Assembly (NCBI RefSeq): GCF_001887355.1
Contig: NZ_MPIN01000001.1
Span: forward strand, 657,931 to 721,930
DNA from: Cystobacter ferrugineus
Lineage (GTDB): Bacteria > Myxococcota > Myxococcia > Myxococcales > Myxococcaceae
Length of the DNA stretch: 64,000 nucleotides
Reading direction: 5' to 3'
Position numbers and translations under genes: made by a program
The notes under the pieces: model-generated
Databases searched by the model: none
Seen by the model: only the letters and a program-made list of their open reading frames with translations
Told to the model about the DNA's origin: nothing
In this document: positions 17,757-29,329 of the stretch, piece by piece
Layout: every line of letters begins with the position of its first letter
Numbering within the stretch: the stretch's first letter is position 1

Positions 17757-18554
17757 ATGGGCGGCTGGCGGAAGGCGATGCGGCTGGACGCAGGTGGCGA
17801 CGGTGCGAAAGAGATGGTTCTTCAATCCATCTTTGACAAATGGGATGAGCCGGATGTTCCGGTAGCCGGTGTTCCCGATTGGCTCTGGGAATTGCCGAAA
17901 CCGAGTCGGCCATCAATAACAGGCTTTGGCTACAACTCCAAGCCGGATGCATACTGGGGAGATAGCAAGCCGCGTATTGTTGGAGAGTTGAAGTACGGAG
18001 CCAGGTTCGAGCCGTTTGCCGTGGCCGAGGTGCTTCATTATGCGCACCTTCTTCGCCTCAAACTCGGTGGTGATCCCATCTTGTCGCTTGTGATCTCGCA
18101 GCCGAACTACTGCATTCGCGCTGCTATCACCGAACTCGCAAGTCCAGTGCTTCGTCACGTCGAAGTGGATCTACTGAGTTTGGACGACAAGACCCTGCTG
18201 TGGTTGTCGTGCCCTCATGCCGCGCTGAGTGAGGCACCCTCGTTGCTGCCTGACGTCCCTCTTGAGCAAGAGTGGAGTTCGCTACGTTGGTCCGCTGTCG
18301 AAGGTGAGCAAACCTGGATCGCGCATAACGGAATGCACAAGCCTCCTTTTCTTCAAGGGGCGGCCGCGATGCTCAGTCGATTTCGCAATGGTGGTCGTTA
18401 TGAATGGGTGCTCTGGGCGGGAACTCTACCTGCCTTTGGAGTCGAGTGGAGCAACGCTCAATGGGCGGCGGCTGGAGATTTCTGGATCTGGGACGCCAAG
18501 GCGATGACGAAACAGATGCTCCCCAGGCCTCCTCGTTTTTCGTCGCCCCGGTAG
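17757..18554 (+). CDS. PD-(D/E)XK-like protein of unknown function
   Basis: The 265-residue protein starts at ATG 17757 with AGGAGA 8 bases upstream. Residues about 55-95 contain SKPDAYWGDSKPRIVGELKY, a D then E-x-K arrangement on adjacent strands as in PD-(D/E)XK nucleases. The rest (GDPILSLVISQPNYCIRAAI, WSAVEGEQTWIAHNG) is alpha/beta but unrecognised. GC content is lower than in the core genes, suggesting acquisition. A broken SMI1 immunity gene follows by 39 bp, so this could be a toxin or part of a toxin-immunity island. Confidence 0.55.
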   Translation: MGGWRKAMRLDAGGDGAKEMVLQSIFDKWDEPDVPVAGVPDWLWELPKPSRPSITGFGYNSKPDAYWGDSKPRIVGELKYGARFEPFAVAEVLHYAHLLRLKLGGDPILSLVISQPNYCIRAAITELASPVLRHVEVDLLSLDDKTLLWLSCPHAALSEAPSLLPDVPLEQEWSSLRWSAVEGEQTWIAHNGMHKPPFLQGAAAMLSRFRNGGRYEWVLWAGTLPAFGVEWSNAQWAAAGDFWIWDAKAMTKQMLPRPPRFSSPR

Positions 18555-18593
18555 ACGCCAGGGCTTCCACGCAGGAAGAGTGGGCAACCGCCG

Positions 18594-18901
18594 ATGATCG
18601 CACCCATGAGCAGCTTGCTCGAAGAGGTTTCCCGCGAGCATTTCCCACCTCTCCCCGCCACGCTCGCGGAAATCGATGACTTCGAGTGGCGGGTGGGTTG
18701 GCGGCTGGACCCGGACCTGAGGGCCTTCTACCTGCATGGCAATGGGGCGGAGCTGATCGAGCGGTTGCCAGACTCGCCGTACCAGAACCTGCCTCTGGCG
18801 GAGATCACCCGGGCGCGGGGCCCGTGGCCAACTCCTTCGCGGAGTTCCTGGAGGCGGCGATGCGCTCGCGCGGCCCCGTGTACTGGCTGGGTGGGAAGTA
18901 A
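18594..18901 (+). pseudogene. SMI1/KNR4 immunity gene with an internal deletion
   Basis: The start matches the intact copy at 20277-20756 (SSLLEEVSREHF, WRLDPDLRAFYLHGNGAELI), and the end matches it in a different frame (SFAEFLEAAMRSR then PVYWLGGK). About 170 bp between the RAR codons and the GPV codons are missing, and the join shifts the frame. The remaining 5' and 3' parts are about 85 percent identical to the intact gene by eye. It is a dead copy of an immunity gene. Confidence 0.85.
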
Positions 18902-19022
18902 GACCTACCTGGGGCTCCTCAACATCTATTGCTGCGACGCATCGGTCCTTGTTCTCTCTGCCTGTGCCACGTCGACAGTCGAGTCCCCCCTACGGCACTT
19001 TTCGCCTCTGACCAGATAATTA

Positions 19023-19379
19023 TTAGTCAACGTCCAAACTCCATGTGCCCTCGTTCCAATATTTCAGCACCTGGGCAGCTTCAAAAGGAATCATGCCCTC
19101 GCTCTTCGCTGCTTCCTCCAAAACGGGCAATGCTTGAGACGGCCGCTCTGAAAGCAGGTAGAGCGCTGCTTTCACGCGCACATCCATTCGTGGGTGCTTG
19201 AGAAGGAGAGCCAGCGCATCCCGCCCCGTGTCGCCGTGCTCCTGCAACCTCTTGAATGCCGCGATGTAACGCTTGGCGTGCTTATTCCCTGTTCTTGCGT
19301 CTCCGCTCCAGATTGAATCCGTCTGCGCTGATACGTTCCGAGCAAATTCTTCCGCCAGATCCTCTGGTTTCATCTCCAC
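19023..19379 (-). CDS. DUF2019 family protein
   Basis: The 118 residues are entirely helical: NKHAKRYIAAFKRLQEHGDT, LLLKHPRMDVRVKAALYLLS, QALPVLEEAAKSEGMIPFEA. The HEAT-like repeat with HPxxxVRxKAAxYLL and the tail AAQVLKYW match DUF2019, often found among toxin/immunity genes in myxobacteria. It could be an immunity protein for a lost or nearby toxin. GC is lower than in the core. It overlaps an upstream reading frame at its 5' end. Confidence 0.75.
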   Translation of the reverse strand: MEMKPEDLAEEFARNVSAQTDSIWSGDARTGNKHAKRYIAAFKRLQEHGDTGRDALALLLKHPRMDVRVKAALYLLSERPSQALPVLEEAAKSEGMIPFEAAQVLKYWNEGTWSLDVD

Positions 19380-19554
19380 GCTCCGTTCCTGATGTGCTCG
19401 GTAGCACGTAGTCCAAATTCACGTTGAGCATCGTATGGCCGTGGGGCCGAGTCCAGGTCTCCACTAGCCTGGATTCGATGGGTATATTCAGTGCCGTGGT
19501 GCAGTGCTGGCAACGTATACCTGTGTCCAAGGTCGAGAGGGACTGAATGGTCAT
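19282..19554 (-). CDS. Small CxxC protein or gene remnant of unknown function
   Basis: A 90-residue frame with RCQHCTTALNIPIESRLVET and HGHTMLNVNLDYVLPSTSG. The first 60 residues look coding (CxxC pair, balanced composition); the last 30 lie inside the DUF2019 gene in another frame and look like an overrun. It may be the 3' stub of a longer gene, or a short gene whose proper stop has been lost. Confidence 0.3.
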   Translation of the reverse strand: MTIQSLSTLDTGIRCQHCTTALNIPIESRLVETWTRPHGHTMLNVNLDYVLPSTSGTERGDETRGSGGRICSERISADGFNLERRRKNRE

Positions 19555-19607
19555 GGTACGCTGATTTGGATGCAGGGCTTTTCAGCCATCACGACGGAGA
19601 AACTCCC

Positions 19608-20277
19608 ATGAAATCAGCCAAGGTTGTGCTGTTGTTGATGCTCCTCGCTGGGTGCGGGTCAACCAATGGAACGAGCGGTTCCCTCGGAACAAAGCCCACT
19701 CCATCTCTTGGTGCCAGACCCGCGACGAAAAAGGAGCTGCCATGGTTGACGGTGCCGGGCGGGCGCATGAAGACGACCCTCTTCTATGGACCTTGGCAAT
19801 GCCGCCAGGCGTTCATGAATGGGTGTCAGGTGGAGTGCGGCAGTGCGGGCTACCCACTCATGGGCTGCATCTGGCTGGCCGACCTCAAGTTCGACTGGGA
19901 GGGACGTCTCCTGCTCCCACCCGTTCCCGTCGAGGGGGGGAGCCGCTACGGCATCTATCACTGTTGCTGCAAATTTCATACACTGACGAAGGCGGAGAAC
20001 GATGCCGCACGCCAGACGTGGAAGAACGCAATGAAATCCTTCCGAAAAAAACTGGAGTGAACGGTTTGGGAAATGGCCCACAGCGGATGATGACGTATCT
20101 TGGCCGGGGCACCACATTTGGGACCTCTGGCATGGCGGCGACCCGGTGGATCCTAATAACGTCTTCCCCGCACAGCCGGGTGTTCATGACATCTACAATA
20201 GGGCATACCCCGTTTGTTATAGCGGCCAGCCACCCTGGAATACTGGAGGCCCCGATCTGCCCTACACGGACAACTGA
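19608..20277 (+). pseudogene. Frameshifted lipoprotein toxin cognate to the downstream SMI1 gene
   Basis: It opens with a lipoprotein signal (VVLLLMLLAGC), then KTTLFYGPWQCRQAF and several Cys residues, and stops at codon 151 (stop at 20058-20060). In the +1 frame the protein plainly continues: SERFGKWPTADDD, PGHHIWDLWHGGDPVDPNN, QPGVHDIYNRAYPVCYSG, ending at a stop that overlaps the SMI1 start by one base. The frames meet at a run of seven A residues near 20045; six would restore the reading. The HH-containing C-terminal part recurs, as I recall, in myxobacterial polymorphic toxins. The break is either a real pseudogene lesion or a sequencing error. Confidence 0.75.
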
Positions 20278-20756
20278 TGATTCCCACCCCGATCAGTGCC
20301 CTGCTTGAGGAAGTCTCGCGCGACCACTTCCCGTACCCTCCCGCCACGCCCGATGAACTCGATGACTTCGAGCAGAGGGTGGGTTGGCGGCTGGATCCGG
20401 ACCTACGGGCCTTCTATCTGCACTGCAACGGAGCGGAGTTGATTGAGCGGTTGCCGGACACGCCTTACCGCATCCTGCCCTTGTCCAAGATCGTCCGAGC
20501 CCGGGTTGCCATCTACGGCCAGGACGACGACAAGTGGGGTCCAGCCTCGATGTTCACTCTCTGTGACGTCCAGGACGGGGACTATGTCTTGGTGGACGTG
20601 AGCCGCCAGGAGAACGGCCGTTACCCCCTCATGGACGGCTACCATGAGGCGTGGCCGAACGCGGAGTACTGCGGGCCCGTGGCCAGCTCCTTCGCGGAGT
20701 TCCTGGAGGCGGCAATGCGCTCCCGACGCCCGGTGTACTGGCTGGGCGGGAAGTAG
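20277..20756 (+). CDS. SMI1/KNR4 family immunity protein
   Basis: An intact 159-residue SMI1/KNR4-type protein: SALLEEVSRDHF, DELDDFEQRVGWRLDPDLRA, FYLHCNGAELIERLPDTPYR, ARVAIYGQDDDKWGPASMFT, and ASSFAEFLEAAM near the C-terminus. SUKH-superfamily members neutralise nuclease-type polymorphic toxins. The ATG overlaps the stop of the upstream toxin frame by one base, indicating translational coupling and strongly pairing the two. A deleted paralogue lies at 18594-18901. Confidence 0.9.
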   Translation: MIPTPISALLEEVSRDHFPYPPATPDELDDFEQRVGWRLDPDLRAFYLHCNGAELIERLPDTPYRILPLSKIVRARVAIYGQDDDKWGPASMFTLCDVQDGDYVLVDVSRQENGRYPLMDGYHEAWPNAEYCGPVASSFAEFLEAAMRSRRPVYWLGGK

Positions 20757-20830
20757 ATTTGCTGGTCGGCCGCTCGCCTTCACCCCCCAGGCGGGCGCTC
20801 GTTCTCTCGTCCGGGCACGATTTTTAATGC

Positions 20831-20845
20831 GGACCAGATTGGTCC
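20831..20845. promoter_or_regulatory. Palindrome upstream of the SUF operon
   Basis: GGACCA and TGGTCC flank the triplet GAT, about 70 bp before the regulator gene, inside an A/T-rich patch (20820-20855). An Rrf2/IscR-like regulator is the first gene of the operon, so this is a good candidate for its operator, with autoregulation by cluster status. Confidence 0.6.
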
Positions 20846-20915
20846 TGTTTAAAAGCCCGTGACGCGGTGGTGTCCCCCGGGTAGTCCGGGCACCCCCTGG
20901 TGGGAGAGAATCCGA

Positions 20916-21412
20916 ATGCTCCGGATGAGCAAGATGACCGACTACGGCATCGTGCTGCTGACCGAGCTGGCGCGCGCCTCGGGCGAGACGCGCACGGCGA
21001 AGGAACTGGCGGCATGTACCCACGTGCCCCTGCCCTCGGTGAGCAAGGTGCTCAAGGGCCTGCAGGGCTCGGGGCTCCTCGTGTCCCACCGGGGCGCGAG
21101 CGGGGGCTACGGCCTGTCCCGTCCCGCCCAGGGCATCCTCCTCACGGAGATCATCGCCGCGCTCGAGGGCCCGGTCGCCTTCACCGAGTGCGGCGCCCAT
21201 GGCACCCCGCACGCCAGCGGGCCGTGCGAGCTGGAGACCGTCTGCCGCGTCCGTGGCCACTGGCGCATCATCAACCGCGCCCTCCAGGACGCGCTCGGCC
21301 GGCTGACCCTGGCCGACCTCTGTGCCCCCGTCTCGCGTCTCTCACCCATGGCGGATCACCCCGCCGCTCCTTCCCCGGCCCCCATCCCGGTCACCCTGCG
21401 AGGAACCCCTTC

Positions 21413-21416
<4 letters not shown>
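20916..21416 (+). CDS. Rrf2/IscR-like regulator of the SUF operon
   Basis: The 166-residue protein has an N-terminal winged HTH typical of Rrf2 ([50 protein letters not shown]). Cys at positions 92, 104 and 110, followed by His at 115, resemble the Cys/His set that holds the [2Fe-2S] cluster of IscR. It would sense iron-sulfur status and control the operon. The ATG at 20916 has GGGAGAG 8 bases upstream. Its stop overlaps the start of sufB (ATGA). Confidence 0.92.
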
Positions 21417-23624
<2,208 letters not shown>

Positions 23625-23628
<4 letters not shown>

Positions 23629-24950
23629 CGGACGAGGGGCTGCGCTACTACCTCGACCTGGCCGAGCGCTTCCAGGCGGAGCGGTCCGCGGGGGCTCCCG
23701 CGTGGCTGCGCGAGCTGCGGCGGGACGGCATCGAGCAGCTCTCGCGCCAGGGGTTTCCCACCTCGCGCAACGAGGACTGGAAGTACACGAACGTGTCCTC
23801 CGTGAGCTGCCAGTCCTTCTGCCCCGTGCACACCGTGCACGAGGCGAGCATGGAGGCGGCGGTGGAGCAGCAGCGCCTGCCGGGCCCCGGGGCGCGGCTG
23901 GTGTTCGTGGATGGCCGCTTCGTGCGTGAGCTGTCCCGGCTGGACGGCCTGCCCGAGGGGCTCCAGGTGCGCAGCCTGCGCGAGGCGCTCGAGGAGGGCG
24001 CGCCACTGGAGGAGCTCGTGGGCCAGCGGGCCCGCGCGGCGTCGAGTGCCTTCACCGCGCTCAACATGGCGCTGCTGGAGGAGGGCGCGTGGGTGGACGT
24101 GGCGCCCGGCACGGTGTGCGCGGATCCCGTGCAACTGCTCTTCCTCGCGCGGGGCGTGGCCACGCTGTCGCTGGCCAGCCCCCGGGTGGTGGTGCGCGCC
24201 GGGGCGAACAGTGAGCTCACGCTCGTGGAGAGCTATGTGGGCGTGGCGCCCGGCGTATCCTTCACCAACGCGGTGACGGAGGTGGTGCTCGGGGATGGCG
24301 CGCGGGTGACGCACCTCAAGCTCCAGGCCGAGTCCGAGGTGGCCTTCCACATCGGCTCGCTGCACGTGGAGCAGGGGAGGGACAGCCGCTTCGCCTCGCA
24401 TGTGCTCTCGCTGGGCGGCGCGCTCGCGCGCAACGAGGTGCATGCGCTCTTCAAGGAGCGGGGCGGTGAGGCCACGCTCAACGGGTTGTACGTGGGCCAT
24501 GGCACGCAGCACCTGGACCAGTGGACGAACCTGGACCATGCGCAGCCGGACTGCACCAGCCGCGAGCTGTACAAGGGCGTGCTGGACGACAACGCCCGGG
24601 GCACCTTCCACGGCAAGGTGATGGTGCGTCCGGACGCGCAGCACACCGACGCGCGGCAGAACAACCGCAACCTCCTCCTGTCGGAGACGGCGTCGGCGGA
24701 AGCGAGGCCCCAGTTGGAGATCCTCGCGGATGACGTGAAGTGCGCGCACGGCGCGACGGTGGGCCGGCTGGACGAGCAGGCGCTGTTCTATCTGCGCTCG
24801 CGAGGCATTCCCCGGGGCGAGGCGGAGCGGCTCTTGACGCTCGCCTTCGCCACGGAGGTGGTGAGCGCCATTCCCCTGGCGTCGTTGCGCACCCAGGTGG
24901 AGGATCTGCTCACGCGCAAGCTTCCCGGAGCGAAGGAGGGTCGGGCATGA
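23625..24950 (+). CDS. sufD: Fe-S cluster assembly protein SufD
   Basis: A 441-residue SufD with a beta-helix core: FPTSRNEDWKYTNVS near the N-terminus, then RVVVRAGANSELTLVESYVG, FHGKVMVRPDAQHTDARQNN and the family signature KCAHGATVGRLDEQALFYLR. It pairs with SufB at the cluster-forming interface. The start is GTG at 23625, in a GTGA overlap with the sufC stop. Confidence 0.96.
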
Positions 24951-26176
24951 GTGGAGCAACCCTGGACATGGCGCGCATCCGCGCCGACTTCCCCATCCTC
25001 CACCAGGAGGTCCGGGGCCGGCCGCTGGTGTACCTGGACAGCGCGGCCACCACGCAGAAGCCCCGGGCCGTCATCGACGCCCTGGTGCACTACTACACGC
25101 ACGACAACGCCAACGTGCACCGCGGCGTGCACGCGCTCTCCGAGCGGTCCACCCAGGCCTACGAGGGCGCGCGCGAGCGGGTGCGCCGCTTCATCAACGC
25201 GCGCGAGACGAAGGAGATCATCTTCGTGCGCGGCTGCACCGAGGCCATCAACCTGGTGGCGCAGACGTATGGCCGCACCAAGGTGGGTCCGGGCGACGAG
25301 GTGCTCATCACCGCCATGGAGCACCACTCGGACATCGTGCCCTGGCAGATGCTCTGCCAGCAGGTGGGCGCCACGCTCAAGATGGTGCCGGTGGACGAGC
25401 ACGGTGAGCTGCGGCTGGAGCAACTCGACACGCTGCTCACCGAGCGCACGCGCCTGCTCGCGGTGACGCATGTGTCCAACGCGCTCGGCACGGTGAATCC
25501 CGTCAAGGAGATCACCCGGCGGGCGCACGCGCGGGGCGTGCCCGTGCTCGTGGATGGCGCCCAGGCGATGCAGCACTTCCGCGTGGACGTGCAGGACCTG
25601 GACTGCGACTTCTACGCGTTCTCCGGACACAAGATGTTCGGCCCCACGGGCATCGGCGTGCTGTACGGCAAGGCCCAGATGCTCGAGTCGCTTCCGCCCT
25701 GGCAGGGCGGTGGCGACATGATCCTCACCGTCACGTTGGACAAGACCGTCTACAACCGGCTGCCCTACCGCCTGGAGGCGGGGACTCCGGACATCTCGGG
25801 CGCGGTGGGGCTGGCGGCGGCGCTGGACTACCTCGACTCGGTGGGGCGGGAAGCCATCGCGGCGCACGATCAGGAACTGCTGGAGTACGGGGCGAAGGCG
25901 CTGGAGAGCGTGCCGGGGTTGCGGCTCATGGGCCGGGCGCGGGAGCGCTCGGGGGTGCTGTCCTTCCTGATGGAGGACGTGCATGCGCACGACGTGGGCA
26001 CCATCCTGGACCGCGAGGGCGTGGCCATCCGGGCGGGGCACCACTGCGCGCAGCCCCTGCTGGCGTGCTTCGGCGTGGCGGCCACGGTGCGCGCGTCCCT
26101 GGCCCTGTACAACACGCGCGAGGATATCGACGCGCTGGTGCGCGGGCTGCACAAGGTGCGGGAGGTGTTCGCATGA
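24947..26176 (+). CDS. sufS: Cysteine desulfurase SufS
   Basis: The 409-residue PLP enzyme has the Schiff-base Lys at 229 in FSGHKMFGPTG and the sulfur-carrying Cys at 367 in RAGHHCAQP, both typical of group II desulfurases. It removes sulfur from cysteine and hands it to SufU. The N-terminus begins RADFPILHQEV and HVSNALGTVNP is present. The ATG at 24947 overlaps the sufD stop. Confidence 0.97.
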   Translation: MSGATLDMARIRADFPILHQEVRGRPLVYLDSAATTQKPRAVIDALVHYYTHDNANVHRGVHALSERSTQAYEGARERVRRFINARETKEIIFVRGCTEAINLVAQTYGRTKVGPGDEVLITAMEHHSDIVPWQMLCQQVGATLKMVPVDEHGELRLEQLDTLLTERTRLLAVTHVSNALGTVNPVKEITRRAHARGVPVLVDGAQAMQHFRVDVQDLDCDFYAFSGHKMFGPTGIGVLYGKAQMLESLPPWQGGGDMILTVTLDKTVYNRLPYRLEAGTPDISGAVGLAAALDYLDSVGREAIAAHDQELLEYGAKALESVPGLRLMGRARERSGVLSFLMEDVHAHDVGTILDREGVAIRAGHHCAQPLLACFGVAATVRASLALYNTREDIDALVRGLHKVREVFA

Positions 26177-26625
26177 GCTCGGAACTGCAGGACCTCTACC
26201 AGGAAGTGGTGCTGGAGCACGGCAAGCGTCCGCGCAACTTCCGCGAGGTGGAAGGCGCCAACCGGCGCGCGGATGGCTACAACCCACTGTGTGGCGATCA
26301 GCTCACCGTGACGCTGCGCATGGACGGCGACGTCATCCGGGACGTGGGGTTCGTGGGGCAGGGGTGTGCCATCTCCCGCGCCTCGGCGTCGTTGATGACG
26401 GGCGCGGTGAAGGAGCTGTCGCGGGCGGACGCCGAGCGGCTCTTCGAGCTGGTGCACCGGCTGGTGACGGAGGGCCCCGAGGGCCTGGACCTGGAGGTGC
26501 TGGGCAAGCTGGCGGTGCTCTCCGGGGTGAGTGAATTCCCCTCGCGCGTGAAGTGCGCGAGCCTGGCCTGGCATGCGTTGCGCGCGGCGCTCGAGGGCAA
26601 GGACGCCTCGGTGTCGACGGAGTAG
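26173..26625 (+). CDS. sufU: SufU-type sulfur-transfer protein
   Basis: The 150-residue protein carries the three conserved Cys of the family (C40 in YNPLCGD, C65 in GQGCAIS, C128 in VKCASLAW) and Asp42 as the fourth zinc ligand. It starts at an ATG overlapping the sufS stop. SufU accepts sulfur from SufS in Gram-positive and some other bacteria. The pairing of SufS with SufU and the absence of sufE here fit that route. Confidence 0.94.
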   Translation: MSSELQDLYQEVVLEHGKRPRNFREVEGANRRADGYNPLCGDQLTVTLRMDGDVIRDVGFVGQGCAISRASASLMTGAVKELSRADAERLFELVHRLVTEGPEGLDLEVLGKLAVLSGVSEFPSRVKCASLAWHALRAALEGKDASVSTE

Positions 26626-26635
26626 GGAGGGACAG

Positions 26636-27190
26636 ATGAGAGGGCTACAGACACCGCTCGCACGCGACTGCGAGGTGACGATGATCCCGAGTGGCGAGCG
26701 GGTGGTGGTTCCCGCCGGCACCGAGGTCCGGGTGCTCCAGACGCTCGGCGGCAACGTGACCGTGCAGGGCGACTACGGGCAGCTCATGCGCATCGACGAG
26801 AAGGACGTCGAGGTGCTGGGCGAGGACTACCTGAAGCAGAACGCGAAGCCCGCCGAGGCGCAGCAGCAGAGCGGGGAGTTCGACCCGGAGAGCGTCTGGG
26901 AGCAACTGCGCACGGTGTACGATCCGGAGATTCCGGTGAACATCGTGGAGCTGGGGCTCGTGTACGAGTGCAAGAGCACGCCCCTGCCGGACGGTGGCAA
27001 CAAGGTCGAGATCCAGATGACGGTGACGGCGCCCGGGTGTGGCATGGGCCCGGTGCTGGTGGATGACGTGCGGCGCAAGGTGAGCGGCCTGCCCGGGGTG
27101 AAGGAAGCGGACGTGCAGCTCGTGTGGGAGCCCCCGTGGGACCAGAGCCGCATGTCCGACGTGGCGCGGCTGGAACTGGGCTGGATGTAG
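26636..27190 (+). CDS. sufT: SufT (DUF59/MIP18 family)
   Basis: The 184-residue protein has an N-terminal extension (residues 1-75) and a C-terminal DUF59 domain: WEQLRTVYDPEIPVNIVELG, VTAPGCGMGPVLVDDV, VWEPPWDQSRMSDVARLELG. The Cys in TAPGCGMG is the conserved residue. SufT helps mature Fe-S proteins. It is separated from sufU by 10 bp, with GGGAGGG before the ATG, unlike the overlapping genes upstream. Confidence 0.93.
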   Translation: MRGLQTPLARDCEVTMIPSGERVVVPAGTEVRVLQTLGGNVTVQGDYGQLMRIDEKDVEVLGEDYLKQNAKPAEAQQQSGEFDPESVWEQLRTVYDPEIPVNIVELGLVYECKSTPLPDGGNKVEIQMTVTAPGCGMGPVLVDDVRRKVSGLPGVKEADVQLVWEPPWDQSRMSDVARLELGWM

Positions 27191-27195
27191 TTCCG

Positions 27196-27672
27196 CTAGG
27201 GCGCGTCCAGCAGATCCCGTCCGAGAAACAGCGCGCCCGGGATCGGGTTGAACACGTAGGGCTCGATTGGCTTGAACCCCATCGAGGTGTACAGCCCGAT
27301 CGCCGCGGCCATGCTCGACAGGGTGTCGAGGCAGATGCGTCGATAGCCGGCGGCGCGCGCCTCCTCGCAGAGACGCTCGACGAGGCGCCGTCCGAGCTGC
27401 TCGCCGCGTGCGGCGGGCCGGACATACAGTCGCTTCATCTCGCACGCCTCGACGCTGATCGGCCGCAGCGCCACACACCCCATGGCCTGTGCTCCCCGCC
27501 GGGCGATCAGCAGCCGCCCGCGCGGCGGCGCGTACTTGCCCGGCAGGCCCGCCAGCTCGGATTCGAAGTCTTGAAAGCCCAGGTCGATGCCAAGGCTTTC
27601 GGCGTACTCGCGAAACAGCGTCTGCACGAGCGGCAGATCGGACGGGAATCGCGCGGGTTCAATGGCAATCAT
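27196..27672 (-). CDS. GNAT family N-acetyltransferase
   Basis: A 158-residue GNAT enzyme with the acetyl-CoA loop RPAARGEQLGRRLVERL following MKRLYVRP, and the later strand-helix YRRICLDTLSSMAAAIGLYT SMGF. The family transfers acetyl groups to amines; the acceptor is unknown. It converges with sufT (5 bp apart), so it is not part of that operon, and lies 9 bp downstream of the MocR-type regulator on the same strand. Confidence 0.88.
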   Translation of the reverse strand: MIAIEPARFPSDLPLVQTLFREYAESLGIDLGFQDFESELAGLPGKYAPPRGRLLIARRGAQAMGCVALRPISVEACEMKRLYVRPAARGEQLGRRLVERLCEEARAAGYRRICLDTLSSMAAAIGLYTSMGFKPIEPYVFNPIPGALFLGRDLLDAP

Positions 27673-27681
27673 GGTCGGGTG

Positions 27682-29121
27682 CTACGCGAGAGCGCGCGCG
27701 AGACTGCCGAGGGTGGCCATGGCGGCCTCCAGGCGGGGACTCCAGACCTGCCCGCAGTTGAGGCGGATGCAGTTCGTGTAGCGGGCCTGTGCGGAGAAGA
27801 TGGGTCCCGGCGCGATGCTGATGCCCGCCTCCAGCGCCCGCGCGTGCAGGACGAGCGTGTTCACCTTGGGCGGTAGCTCCACCCACAGCAGCGAGCCGCC
27901 CGAGGGGCGTGAGACGCGGGTGCCCTCGGGAAAGTGTTCGCAGATGGCCTCCGTCATCCGCTCCACCTGCGAGGCGAGCCGCCGCCGCAGCGTGCGCAGG
28001 TGCTTGTCATAGCCGCCGCTGGCGAGGAATCGCGCCACCGCGAGCTGCGGCAGCGTGGGCGTGGCCGTCGTGTGGGCGAACTTGAGCAGCTCCATGCGCT
28101 CCTGGAATCGCCCCGGCGCCACCCACCCCACCCGGAAGCCCGGAGCGAGCGTCTTGGACACCGAGCCGCACAGCAGCACCAGCCCCGCGCGGTCGAACGA
28201 CTTGCAGGTGCGGGGGCGCTCCAGGCCGTGGTGCAGATCGCCGTAGATGTCGTCCTCGATGAGCGGAACCTCGCGCCTGGCGAGCATCGCCACGAGGCGG
28301 GCGCGGTTCTCCTCGGGCATGCAGGCGCCGAGCGGGTTGCTGAAACTGGGCACCACCAGCACGGCGGCCACGCGGCGCTTGTCGAGGACGGCCTCCAGCG
28401 CGTCCAGCTCCAGGCCGTGGCGCGGGTGGCTGGGAAGCTCCAGCGCGCGCAGGCCGAGTGACTCCATGGCCTGGAGGGTGCCGTAGTAGGCAGGGGACTC
28501 GATCACGACGGTGTCGCCCGAACGGGCCACGGCGGCGAGGCTGAGGTAGACGGCCTCGGTGGCGCCACAGGTGGTGATGAAGTCATCAGCGGACAGCGAG
28601 CAGCCCCACTCCAGCGCGCGGCGGGCCACCTGGCGGCGCAGCTCCAGGCAGCCGGGAGGCATGTCGTAGCCGATGGCATCGGGGCGCTGGCGGGACAGCA
28701 TCACCATGTCGCGGTGGAGGCGCGGGCCGGGCAGGAGCTCGGGCGCGGGCACGGCGGCGCCGAGCTGCACGATCCGCTCGTCACTGGCGGCCCGGTACAC
28801 GCGGGCCACGAGGGCGCTGATACCAGGCGGCGTGGCGGTGCTGGTGGGGCGGGAGACGCGAGGCTCCTCCGGGCGGGGGCGCTCGCGACGGCGCACGTAG
28901 TGGCCGGACTGGGGCCGCGTCTCCACGAGGCCGAGCGACTCCAGGTGGAGGTACGCCTGGAGGACGGTGGAGATGCTCACCCGCTCGCGCAGGCTGAGCT
29001 GCCGCACCGAGGGCAGCCTGTCCCCGGGCCGCAACGTGCCGGCGGCCATGGCCTCCGCGAGCCGCTCGGCGACCTGCTCGTAACGCCGGAGCCGCGAGGC
29101 CTCCGCCATTGCCGTGTTCAA
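27682..29121 (-). CDS. MocR-type regulator (GntR HTH plus aminotransferase fold)
   Basis: A 479-residue chimera: an N-terminal GntR winged HTH (YEQVAERLAEAMAAGTLRPG, RLPSVRQLSLRERVSISTV) joined to a class I aminotransferase domain, with GATEAVYLSL, PSFSNPLGACMP, EDDIYGDLHH and the PLP Lys in CGSVSKTLAPGFRVGW. Such regulators sense PLP or its amine adducts. I prefer TTG at 29121 because GGAGGTGG lies just upstream; ATG 29109 is an alternative. It is divergent from the DUF2917 gene. Confidence 0.88.
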   Translation of the reverse strand: MNTAMAEASRLRRYEQVAERLAEAMAAGTLRPGDRLPSVRQLSLRERVSISTVLQAYLHLESLGLVETRPQSGHYVRRRERPRPEEPRVSRPTSTATPPGISALVARVYRAASDERIVQLGAAVPAPELLPGPRLHRDMVMLSRQRPDAIGYDMPPGCLELRRQVARRALEWGCSLSADDFITTCGATEAVYLSLAAVARSGDTVVIESPAYYGTLQAMESLGLRALELPSHPRHGLELDALEAVLDKRRVAAVLVVPSFSNPLGACMPEENRARLVAMLARREVPLIEDDIYGDLHHGLERPRTCKSFDRAGLVLLCGSVSKTLAPGFRVGWVAPGRFQERMELLKFAHTTATPTLPQLAVARFLASGGYDKHLRTLRRRLASQVERMTEAICEHFPEGTRVSRPSGGSLLWVELPPKVNTLVLHARALEAGISIAPGPIFSAQARYTNCIRLNCGQVWSPRLEAAMATLGSLARALA

Positions 29122-29200
29122 GGGTCCACCTCCTCCGGGACGCACGACCGCGTCCTGCCGGAAACACATAGCCAGCGGGCGTCCGTCCGCCCAGATACAG

Positions 29201-29225
29201 CTGTGCGGGCGAGGAACCAGCACAG
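29201..29225. promoter_or_regulatory. Inverted repeat in the MocR/DUF2917 divergent region
   Basis: CTGTGC and GCACAG are separated by 13 bp, midway between the divergent starts at 29121 and 29330. MocR regulators commonly bind paired sites between divergent genes, so this is a plausible operator. Confidence 0.35.
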
Positions 29226-29329
29226 TTCATCCCGCCGCGACTGTACCCCTCACAATTCGGCCTGTCTGAATCTGTTCCGCATGGGGCCCCGGGCGCATGG
29301 TTACCCTCGAAGGAGAAGGAGGAAAGGCC

